64,000 nt of DNA from Pseudorasbora parva (Eukaryota; Chordata; Actinopteri; Cypriniformes; Gobionidae), in contig NC_090195.1 in the NCBI RefSeq assembly GCF_024679245.1, forward strand, positions 9,439,993-9,503,992, given 5' to 3'. The notes beneath the pieces are model-generated. The model searched no databases, had not been told where the DNA came from, and saw only the letters and a program-made list of their open reading frames with translations. Shown here one piece after another: positions 26,521 through 36,033 of the stretch. The translations under genes were made by a program, and so were the position numbers. Numbering within the stretch: the first letter of the stretch is position 1; every line of letters starts with the position of its first letter.

Positions 26521-27573
26521 CAGGGCTCGACATTAATGCTTGTCCTCTTGTCCGGGACAAGTGGATTTTTTGAAGGGACAAGTGAAAGAGAATTTTACTT
26601 GCCCGAAAGACAAGAGCCGAATTAAAACAAAAAATAACTAACGTTAGCGAATCACCAAAATGCAAGAATGATTGGGCATTAATTTAGTGCAAGTGCCGAT
26701 TGATAGTGGATAATAATATATAATGAAATGACGATAAACAGTCCGCGCTTTTGACACTCGTGCAGCCTCTCAAGGAGAAATTACAACACAAGCGTTTAAG
26801 CTGTTTCCTGAATACCATCACGACTGAAAGTGACCCTGATTTCATATGAAAGTTCCATAAACATTACATTGACATTCACTTAAAGTCACTTACATTTTAG
26901 ATGCAATATTGAGTGTGTTTGTTCTATTTCAGCAGCGAAAATCGTTCACAGCAGAACCGTAACTTTTCTCACAGCAACTGAACGATTCATTGTTTGAATG
27001 AATCGTTTGAATGAACGACTCAATGACTCACTCATTAAGACGGCCACCTGCTGCCACCTACTGGAGGTTTAGTTTCATGTTTAAACATACTTTCCAACAT
27101 TTATTATTTGTCTATTAAAAACTACAAATCTCAAAACATTATTTAATGCAGTTGTAATTTTTCAGCGTAAATTATTTTATTTGATTGGTAACAGCCCTTA
27201 TAGTGTCTTATTTTAATTTAAAGTATTGATCAAATTTAACAATATAAAATGAAACCTGAAGCATAGCCTTTATTTAATAAGATTAGGGGGAAAATTCCCT
27301 TTATAAAAGGTAAAAATATCATAAATTTCAAATGATCCAATACATTTAAAAAAAATCACAAATATGCATATTTAAATATTTCAAAGCTGATTGAAAACTG
27401 GGGAGAATATTGCTTCAAAATAAATTATATTTACAACGCACACACACACACACACAAAAATAAAAAAATATCAAACTTTTTTCCGGCCAAGCAAATGTTT
27501 TATTCGGACAAGTGAATGAACGATTTACTTGTCCGAAGGACAAGCACATAAACATGCTTAATGTCAAGCCCTG
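26521..27573. mobile_element. hAT-like non-autonomous element, long copy
   Basis: It begins cagggctcgacattaatgct and ends agcatgcttaatgtcaagccctg-like sequence, giving imperfect inverted ends followed by mirrored 'cttgtcc/ggacaag' blocks near 26541-26562 and 27521-27545. A 5-bp direct repeat atcag abuts both ends (26516-26520 and 27574-27578). No coding capacity is seen. The family link is the copy at 44762-45084. Confidence 0.65.
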
Positions 27574-29702
27574 ATCAGTCTCACAGGATTTGTTTTACAA
27601 TATATGTATGTAAATTAATCGTTACTTCAGATACTATCTGTAATGTTTATGGTCTTTTCAGAGACGATAAGTTATACATTAAAATCGTTAATGTAGGTGT
27701 GTCTACTGCACACTGCCGACACACAAAAATATTTCTTTATGAATGTAATTATGGAGGATAACATTAACATATATCTGAAAAATTTAGTCGAATAGCTTAT
27801 ATAAAAAATATTAATATAATACTATTTTGCACTATGTTGTATTACAATTATTACAAAGTTTGCCATGCATCATCATCAGTCAGCGTTATTTGTCTGATTA
27901 AGTTAAGATGTGTGTGATTTATTTCCTGATTGAGCAACATCTATTTCACCTATTTCTTAAAGACTGCATTTTTTCATATGAGTAAGTGTTATGTAACAGT
28001 TATGCCATGTTGTTGAATTCATTTTTTTTATTTAATCATAGTTTAAACCAGTAACTGCTTCAAAATGCTTGCTGTTAATGAAATAATTGTTGAAATATTT
28101 GCAGTTAGCCTACAATGAATAAAAAAAAAAAAAAACATTACAGCACAATATAAATACATAAACACAAGAGTACAAGGCGATTTCAGGTTACAAGGAATAA
28201 ATATTTATTCTAAATTCAGAATGCGCACTTTGACATTTATAAAACATACGCTGAGGTGTCTTGTCCGCCTACTGAGCTGATGTTCACTACTGTAATGAAT
28301 ATGAATGTTACTTTTTAATAAGCAGGGGAAATTCCTGACTTTAAATGAATAATCATTTACATGCTTACACATTTGTGTTGTAAGAATGTACATGGAATCT
28401 TAAGTTATAAAAACAGTAATGTTTTCTCAGTAAAATCATATAAATATCCTATTGATTCAATAGAACGTGTGAGCTTAGGGAATACCAATATGGTGGTGCG
28501 GCGGCTTCAATTTTTATGATGTCACAAGCAATCCAGTTCTCTATATAGGTCAGTGATACTAACACATCCATAGGGAAGTCAAAAGTACTAAGATACAAAT
28601 TGCCAATACTAAAATAAAACAGGACTGACTTAAAAATCATTCGATTTACTCCAAACAGAATCATCATTTTACTGTTCCTGTTCATACGTTCCTTCTGTAA
28701 CATTACAGTTCATAAAACCGTTTGATTAATAACATATTACTATACTTTATACCAGAGCTTGAATAGAACTATACTAAATAGCTTTATACTAGAGCTTGTG
28801 GCTAAACCTCAACTCCAGCAGATCCTGAAACTGTCAGCAAAACCTCATACAGTAGCTCCAATCACCTCAATAGTGAATGAAGTGCTGCACACTCTCAGAT
28901 GTGGCCGCTAATGACTGACAAAACACAAATTTCTGACATTCGCTGGTGAAAAGTCTGGTGATAACTCTGTTAATAATACATATCCTTGAAAAAAACTCCA
29001 GAGATCCAAAGCAAATTCCAGGGGCTTATCTTTGATGACTTAACAGCTGAGCGCGGGCATTTCACTCACACTGAATGCGTAAACGTCACATTTGCATATA
29101 CGCCATAATATTTGAATTCTATTTCTATTTGACTATTTAACTGATTGACTGCCAAATTAAAATATTAAACACAATGATAACATAACGCTATTAAGCGGTT
29201 AATGGTAATTTCAAATGAGTGTTTCTGTTCAGAATGATTCAACTTGATTTTATTTTTGTTCTTGTTCCTGGAGCACTGAAATAATTTGATTTATAACAAT
29301 ATGTCCAGTTTCAGGAGTACTGACTCCATATACTGTGTGACTGACAGGCTCCCTTCCGACACCCGCAAGTATTTGCCTTTGCTTGTCAGTCAAATGTTGA
29401 GAGAGAGAGAAAAAAATAACCTTTAAAGAATACAAATTAAAATAACAAATAATATTTATTAAATTTGTAACTGTATTAATATATTCATATAAATCTAAAT
29501 ATTAGGTTGATTTTCATTGAAAGGTCAGTTTAATCAGTATTGGTATTAACCTAAACTGAATTCTTAACTGAAATTGTATTGATGTGATGTCCATAATATG
29601 CACTGAATATAAAAATAAACATATGACAGATTTCCATTCTCTTAAGCCCTTAAATATCACTACAAGATGTGATATTTGATGGACGGTTCCTCCAAAGTCA
29701 TG

Positions 29703-29706
29703 CCTG
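29703..29706. repeat. Target-site duplication, left copy (cctg)
   Basis: cctg directly precedes the left LTR and recurs at 39602-39605 directly after the right LTR. Confidence 0.8.
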
Positions 29707-31265
29707 TGTAACGCGCGTCGCGGCACAAGTACGACCCTCCCTCCCAACAGTGAATAACGGAAATGAGCAGAAAAGGAACACACTATCTCTAAATTTGGAC
29801 CAGCGATCAGAAGAATCAGATTCGCTCAAGAGACTGTGTCAGCAACAATGGTAGAAGGAATGACGACAACACTGGCTGCATTAGAAACAGGCAAGTTGTA
29901 TTAGGAAGATATTAATAATGCAATAATGATGATAATATCGGAGGTTCAATGCATCAGAAACAATAAAGAAAAGAAAAAAAAGAAATAGCGACCAAAAAGG
30001 GGGTAATGGATAATAAAATAAATATAGGAATGAATGTATTCTTATAATCCCTATATTTTTAAATTTCTATTTAGTCTACTTATTATTTGTATATTTATTT
30101 TTGACCTATTTAGGTTCAAGCTAATAAAATTAACTGAATCTTATTTTCACCTATTAATTCAATTTGTTTCTAATTAGCTTAATATAAAGAACAACTTTGG
30201 ATTTGAGTATGAATACAATTTACCCCAAATTACATTGGAAATACTCTTTCACTCTGGCTCTTCAGAAAACAACAACAGAAATAAAATGAAACAAAATATA
30301 TATAAAAACAAAATATAAAACAAAAGGACAGTGATAATAAAAGTGGAAAATCAGTAGACAACAAAAAAAAAAAATCACAATGGATAAATCTTAATGCTCA
30401 CGATACAGTCCCAATGTGGATTAGGGTTTCACTGGAGTTCAGCTCACGTTCGATGCTGTTTACACGAGATCCTTCTTCCGCAACTTAGTTCTGAGCAACA
30501 CAGTTCAGGTCAGAAAAGCGAAGAAAAGACGTGTGCACAATCATACCATTCAGTTTCTTGGTTCTCGTAGCTCGATCCTTATATGGGCATGGCTCGCCAG
30601 TTCCTGCTTGCAAGAGTTACTCTCGGAGTGAAGCAGGGACAACACAGGTTCAAAAATCTTCTTTAGAGTTCGTCTAGTGTCCCTCAAACGTGCAGCATCC
30701 GACTCAGGAAGCGATTAGGAAAATAGCAGAATAGAAGAGAAGAAAAGGGAAAAGGGAAGCAAAGGAAAAAACCCAACCAAGAGAATTCAAATGTTCTAGT
30801 TATGAAGCTTCTAATCAGGCGAAACTCCAACCTCTGGAAGTTTCTCTCTCCTCAGTAACAGTTGAATTAGCACCAGCCGTGACGATCGACTGACGACGTT
30901 CAATGCACACTCAAAATCTGTTTCTCTTTACACACTCACTAATTTATGTATTTTTTACTCGGTTTCTCCTTTCTTTTTCAGGACCGCGTTGGAACTGCAG
31001 CTTCTCTCATGCATCGAGCATTCTCTCCTGTCCATCTCTCCCGCAAAGTCCCGATCATAGGGCGGGGCTAAATCTACACTCTCCTCATTGGTCTAAACTG
31101 CACTGTTTTATTTAAACATCAACTTTTCAAATGAATTTTATTTTTATTTATTTTTCTATTTCTCAATTGCTATTAAAATAAAGTACTGACTTTACATATT
31201 TGAGTGCTAGTTTTTATTCCCTTTTATATTTTATATTAACAGGGCTCTTGGTAACATGGGTTACA
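29707..31265 (-). repeat. 3' LTR of the Ty3/gypsy-type element
   Basis: It has the same length as, and apparently the same sequence as, 38043-39601. Its first bases in element orientation (TGTAA) supply the stop codon of pol at 31261-31263. It should also supply the polyadenylation signal in R. Confidence 0.95.
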
Positions 31266-34200
31266 CCCTCCCCTCCTGAATACATGCACGTCCCGCTGCA
31301 TCTGCATATTTTTGGGGTTGAGTTACAACCACAGGCACAATATCAGCAGAAGCAACATCTGCCTCTAAAGAAGTGCTGAATGCAGCACTCAGACCTTGCA
31401 ACAGAGATTGAATCACCACGGTAAGAGGGTTTCCCAATTGGGGATACTCAAGTCTTTTTGCAGGCTGTCTATCCCTTTGTGAACGCCTGGGAAACACTCC
31501 TTGCTCAAACTCGGTGTCATTCACTTGTTCACTCTGATCATCTACAGCATTCATAGTTTCGCTCAGAACTGGACTCTCCCTATTCCTGTTCTCACCCTCA
31601 CAATATGGTTCTATCTCAGTCTCTTGAGCAGGTAACTCACCTACTGATTCAGAGCAGAGATCCAATCCTGTATCGACGTGACCTAGCTCTAACTCATCTG
31701 AAGACGTTCCTACTCCTCCTGACTCAGGTAAGCTTTCCTCTACATGTCTGCAATCAGGTAAGATTTCCTTTACAGGTTCTTCTAGACTATCCCTTGAAAA
31801 CCTACAGGTAGGTAAACTCTCTACAACAGGTAGGCCAATTTTGACGCTCTGGGGTCTTGGGCAGGGTAATGGCTCAGGATTCACTAAAACTCGAGTTTCA
31901 AAGTTCGGCCTATCCCTAAACAGAGGACTAAGAAACTGATCATCCTCAGACCCAGAGCCCTCACACAAAGACTCTGGCTCTTGTAACTCATTATTTGTAC
32001 AAGCACTAGTCCTAGGCCTGCAAACTCTCTGCTTAGGCTGGTGCCCATGTTGATCTGACTGCAAAAATCCACAGGGCAACAACAAATCACGATGCAACGT
32101 CCTGAGAGGGCCGCTCTGTCCAACTGGCCGAACTGTGTACACTGGTAAATCTCCCGCTCTCTTAACTACTACTTGGACACCTTGCTCCCACTTGTCAGCG
32201 AGCTTATGCTTTCCCCGCAACCTAACATTACGCACGAGAACTCTATCACCCTCCTCCAAGGTAGAAGCAACTACACGTTCATCAAACCTTCTTTTGTTAC
32301 GCTCTGCTAACTTAGCAGCGTTCCTCTTAGCTATCTCGTAGCTCTCTCGCAACCGGTCTTTTAAATCTTTCACGTACTGAGAGTGGGATTTCGCAGGAGG
32401 TTCTATTGGCAATCCGAAAGCCAAATCCACTGGCAAGCGAGGCAGCCGCCCAAACATAAGCTCATAAGGAGCATACCCAGTTGTATCGTTGCGCGTACAA
32501 TTGTATGCGTGTACTAAGGGCTTTACAAATTCTTTCCACTTGGACTTTTTCTCATTCTCCAAAGTTCCTAACATTTGGAGAAGCGTCCGATTGAAACGTT
32601 CAACCGGGTTGCCTCTAGGGTGGTAAGGTGTGGTACGAGTCTTTTGAATACCCGCAATATGACACAATTCCTTGATTGTGTGGGATTCGAAATCTGGCCC
32701 TTGGTCACTATGCAGCTTCTCAGGAAACCCATAATGTACCAAGAAATTTTCCCACAGACATTTTGCGACCGTACGAGCTGTTTGGTTCTGGGTCGGTATC
32801 GCAACGGCGTACTTCGTGAAATGGTCGGTGATGACTAATATGTTCTTGGTATTGCTGTGGTCCGGTTCTAACGACAAAAAGTCCATACAGACCAACTCCA
32901 AAGGCCTACTGGTTTGAATGTTAACCAGAGGAGCAGCTCTGTCTGGAGGCGCTTTTCTGCGTACGCAGCGTTCACAAGTTTTGATCTTTTTTTCAACCGT
33001 TTGAGACATTTTAGGCCAGAAGAACCTGGACCTCACTAAGTCCAGGGTCCTCTCAATACCTAAGTGCCCCATATCATCGTGGAGGCTGCGCAACACTATC
33101 TCCCTTAGCCTAGCTGGTAGCACTAATTGATAATGAAGAGCCCCTTGTTCTTGTTTCCTCCTATACAGCACCCCATTCCTCAGTTCAAGCCGACTCCACT
33201 CCCTCAACCACAATACCATATCGGGTGGCTGACCCCTCAGAGTACCTGGCCTAGTCCCGTTCTTCATCCATTCAATCACTACTTCAAGCTCTGGATCTTT
33301 TTCTTGCCATTCTGCTAACGTGGCCTCTGAGATGTTAGAGAGATCAGGAAGACCATGCTCAACCTCGTGTTGAAACTCATTCGGCAAAGCATCAACGCTA
33401 TGAGTGAGCGATTCAACCAACGCAACTGGGGAGTGTGCCAAGCCGGGCAAACCAATCACCTGATGCCTCTGACAAATGGCATTCACCACATCCGCCATGA
33501 GAACCTCAGACCCGGTTTCAGGCTCCGCCAGGTGGTGAAGTGTAAACTGCTTGATCCGTTCTCTTTCTTTCTGAGAAATGAGATCATCCAAAGGCTCACC
33601 ATGTGGACGCCGGGAAAGCCCGTCTGCGTCTTGGTTTTGACTCCCAGCCCTATATTGGAGCTTAAATGTATACGTTGACAAACTAGACAACCAACGGTAA
33701 CTGGTGGCATCAAGCTTGGCTGAAGTTAGAATATATGTCAAGGGATTGCTATCCGTTATGACAGTAAACTCTGCACCGTAGAGGTAGTCGCTAAATTTGG
33801 AGGTGACTGCCCATTTTAGGGCCAAAAACTCTAGTTTGTGGGCAGGGTACCTACTTTCTCCTTTGGTCAATCCTCTACTGGCAAAGGCTATGACACGCAT
33901 TTGCCCCTCCTGCTCCTGATATAAAGCTGCACCAAGCCCGGTGGTGCTGGCGTCAGTGTGAAGTATGTAGGGACACTTGGGGTTAGCAAAACCCAAAACA
34001 GGTGCAGATGTAAGCTTGCCAATTATAAAGTCAAAAGCACTCTGACAATCTGGAGTCCATCGATCACCAAACTCTTCTTTGGGGTTGAAGTATTCCGCAC
34101 CCTTCTGTTTCCTATTACTACTCTTTCGGAGTGGAGGATATCCTGCCGTGAGGTCGGTGAGAGGTTTAGTGATCTTGGAGTAATCACGCACAAATCTCCG

Positions 34201-36033
34201 GTAGTACCCGGCAAAACCTAAAAAAGACCTCAACTCTTTTAGGTTTGTCGGCCTCGGCCAAGTCTTTAAGGCCTCAACTTTCGCCGGGTCAGTTTCTACC
34301 CCATATTGTGAGACTATATGGCCCAGATACCTCACTGATGTCTGGAAGAATCGACATTTTTCGGGTGATAATTTCAGCCCGTACTCCTTAAGTCGGTTAA
34401 GAACTTGCAACAACCGGGATTCATGCTCTTCTAGAGTCTTTGAAAAAACAATGAGGTCATCAACAAAGACTAGTACCTGTTTCCGGTGAAGATCACCCAT
34501 GCACCGCTCCATCAATCTTTGGAACGTACTTGGCGCATTCGTAATTCCCTGGGGCATTCTATTGAATTCCCAGAATCCAAGAGGACATACGAAAGCAGTC
34601 TTGCACTTATCAACCTCATCCATCTCAATTTGGTAGAACCCAGACTTTAAATCAAGCACCGAGAACCACTTTGAGCCTGTGAGTACAGAAAAGACGTCTT
34701 CCAGATTGGGCAAAGCGTATGCGTCTTTGATCGTCTGATGATTCAACTTCCGAAAGTCGATACAGAGCCGTACCGAACCATCTTTCTTCCGGACTACCAC
34801 TATGGGCGAAGAAAAAGGGGACTCAGACTCACGGATTACACCAGCCTCTAATAGTTCCTGAAGGTGTTTTCTCACAGCGTCAACGTCTTGGGGATGGATA
34901 GGTCGGGCTCTGTGTTTGAACGGTGTTTCATCATTCAACTTTATCTGATGTTTGATTCTCTCAGTGTGGCCGTAGTCAAGGTCGTGCAGGGAGAAGACTT
35001 CAGGCATGGAGTTCAGCAATTTTGATATCCTCTCTTTCCAGTCTGATGACAAGGGAGAGTCTCCGAAATCAAAGGTAAGATTGGCATGGTTATGTGCTGG
35101 TGACTCATCTTTGCTAAAATCCTGGGCTGTTTTCTCTATAACGCTTTGTATAGCATGGATCTCAGCCAATACGGCTTTAGGAGGGATAGTCAAGTCTGTC
35201 TGAGTACTATTTTTAAGCAGAACTGACAGCTGAGAGGAGCGTTTAGAAGGCAATGTGTGCACACAGCTCGCAACCATGAGGCCGCTTGGAAATGGAGCTG
35301 AAGGTGGCTCAAGAATTACCCACTTCTCCATACAGGGTTCCCGAAGCTGAACGTATCCATTCAGAACTACTGTGCTTCCAGCAGGCACAACTTCATGAAA
35401 ATTCCCTACCAGCTTCACCTGTCCCAATGTTTCACTGCTGGTTTGCCTCCACCTTGCCTCAAGGACTTTAAGCACTGCCTGATATCCGTGGAGGCTCGAA
35501 CGAGGGCTACTCTCTTTTTCCTTAATGCAATGGCTGTAAAGCACGTCCAGGGAGTTGGTTCCGACAAGAACTTGCGACAGACTCTTTAGATCGGGAACTA
35601 TTAAAGCTAACGTGGGGACCTCGACTTCAATGCCTACGAACTCTCTAGGAAACTTTAAAGTCAGTTCAGTGTACCCCAAGTATGGTACGGTTTGCCCATT
35701 GGCTCCCTCCACTTCCAACAAATTTTCTAAGGACTTCAGCGGGTAATCAGACAAATGTGCCTCGTAGAACGATTGGGGAACTGTGGTAACCTGGGACCCT
35801 GTGTCTAGGAGGCAATCCACTTCTTTTCCATCAATAATGATCTGCGCAGTGCACTTAACTCCTACCAATCCCTTGGGCAGGCTTTTTAGCGGTGTCTTGT
35901 GACAGCTGCTCGTGACAGGCTCTTGCCTATAACATTTAGGGCGGATGCTTTTACACCTCGTCTCTGTATGCCCTGCTACAGAGACTTCCCTTAGTTTAAA
36001 GCCAAAGAAGAATGACCACGCAGCGAGTCCCAT
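31261..36033 (-). CDS. pol: Pol polyprotein: protease, reverse transcriptase, RNase H, integrase
   Basis: The 1590-codon frame is intact and lies in the -1 frame relative to gag. The ATG at 36033 is just the first Met in the open frame; expression is more likely as Gag-Pol by frameshifting at 35994-36000. Retropepsin motif LLDTGSQVT is at residues about 75-83. Reverse transcriptase has CIDFRKLN and the catalytic VFVDDLIVFS near 522. RNase H has HTDAS near 693 and a DADGLSRRP motif. Integrase has an H-H-C-C zinc domain near 985-1025 and D, D, E near 1050, 1110 and 1145 (MDFLSLE, HSDQGPD, NPVERFNRT). A GPY/F-like module follows at about 1260-1315, with no chromodomain. A long acidic Ser/Glu-rich tail (about 1320-1510) leads to RRSQRDRQPAKRLEYPQLG, a conserved tail motif of fish gypsy elements. 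The last codons read through the polypurine tract, and the stop lies in the 3' LTR. Confidence 0.93.
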   Translation of the reverse strand: MGLAAWSFFFGFKLREVSVAGHTETRCKSIRPKCYRQEPVTSSCHKTPLKSLPKGLVGVKCTAQIIIDGKEVDCLLDTGSQVTTVPQSFYEAHLSDYPLKSLENLLEVEGANGQTVPYLGYTELTLKFPREFVGIEVEVPTLALIVPDLKSLSQVLVGTNSLDVLYSHCIKEKESSPRSSLHGYQAVLKVLEARWRQTSSETLGQVKLVGNFHEVVPAGSTVVLNGYVQLREPCMEKWVILEPPSAPFPSGLMVASCVHTLPSKRSSQLSVLLKNSTQTDLTIPPKAVLAEIHAIQSVIEKTAQDFSKDESPAHNHANLTFDFGDSPLSSDWKERISKLLNSMPEVFSLHDLDYGHTERIKHQIKLNDETPFKHRARPIHPQDVDAVRKHLQELLEAGVIRESESPFSSPIVVVRKKDGSVRLCIDFRKLNHQTIKDAYALPNLEDVFSVLTGSKWFSVLDLKSGFYQIEMDEVDKCKTAFVCPLGFWEFNRMPQGITNAPSTFQRLMERCMGDLHRKQVLVFVDDLIVFSKTLEEHESRLLQVLNRLKEYGLKLSPEKCRFFQTSVRYLGHIVSQYGVETDPAKVEALKTWPRPTNLKELRSFLGFAGYYRRFVRDYSKITKPLTDLTAGYPPLRKSSNRKQKGAEYFNPKEEFGDRWTPDCQSAFDFIIGKLTSAPVLGFANPKCPYILHTDASTTGLGAALYQEQEGQMRVIAFASRGLTKGESRYPAHKLEFLALKWAVTSKFSDYLYGAEFTVITDSNPLTYILTSAKLDATSYRWLSSLSTYTFKLQYRAGSQNQDADGLSRRPHGEPLDDLISQKERERIKQFTLHHLAEPETGSEVLMADVVNAICQRHQVIGLPGLAHSPVALVESLTHSVDALPNEFQHEVEHGLPDLSNISEATLAEWQEKDPELEVVIEWMKNGTRPGTLRGQPPDMVLWLREWSRLELRNGVLYRRKQEQGALHYQLVLPARLREIVLRSLHDDMGHLGIERTLDLVRSRFFWPKMSQTVEKKIKTCERCVRRKAPPDRAAPLVNIQTSRPLELVCMDFLSLEPDHSNTKNILVITDHFTKYAVAIPTQNQTARTVAKCLWENFLVHYGFPEKLHSDQGPDFESHTIKELCHIAGIQKTRTTPYHPRGNPVERFNRTLLQMLGTLENEKKSKWKEFVKPLVHAYNCTRNDTTGYAPYELMFGRLPRLPVDLAFGLPIEPPAKSHSQYVKDLKDRLRESYEIAKRNAAKLAERNKRRFDERVVASTLEEGDRVLVRNVRLRGKHKLADKWEQGVQVVVKRAGDLPVYTVRPVGQSGPLRTLHRDLLLPCGFLQSDQHGHQPKQRVCRPRTSACTNNELQEPESLCEGSGSEDDQFLSPLFRDRPNFETRVLVNPEPLPCPRPQSVKIGLPVVESLPTCRFSRDSLEEPVKEILPDCRHVEESLPESGGVGTSSDELELGHVDTGLDLCSESVGELPAQETEIEPYCEGENRNRESPVLSETMNAVDDQSEQVNDTEFEQGVFPRRSQRDRQPAKRLEYPQLGNPLTVVIQSLLQGLSAAFSTSLEADVASADIVPVVVTQPQKYADAAGRACIQEGRV
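31266..31277 (-). promoter_or_regulatory. Polypurine tract for plus-strand priming
   Basis: On the minus strand AGGAGGGGAGGG directly abuts the 3' LTR (TGTAAC...). The same bases encode the last residues of pol (Gln-Glu-Gly-Arg-Val). Confidence 0.88.
35938..35985 (-). promoter_or_regulatory. Frameshift-stimulating hairpin or H-type pseudoknot
   Basis: Eight nt downstream of the heptamer, the minus strand reads GTCTCTGTA-GCAGGGCA-TACAGAGAC, a perfect 9-bp stem with an 8-nt loop (35960-35985). The loop segment AGGGC (35970-35974) is complementary to GCCCT at 35938-35942, so an H-type pseudoknot with a 5-bp second stem is possible. The hairpin is seen directly; the pseudoknot is inferred. Confidence 0.75.

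Noticed and set aside
30903..31115. 70-codon frame, found identically at 39239-39451
   Set aside because: It is the same LTR sequence counted twice, antisense to the element, with no domain features.
31605..35746. Several plus-strand frames of 60-110 codons inside pol
   Set aside because: They are antisense shadows of the 1590-codon pol frame.
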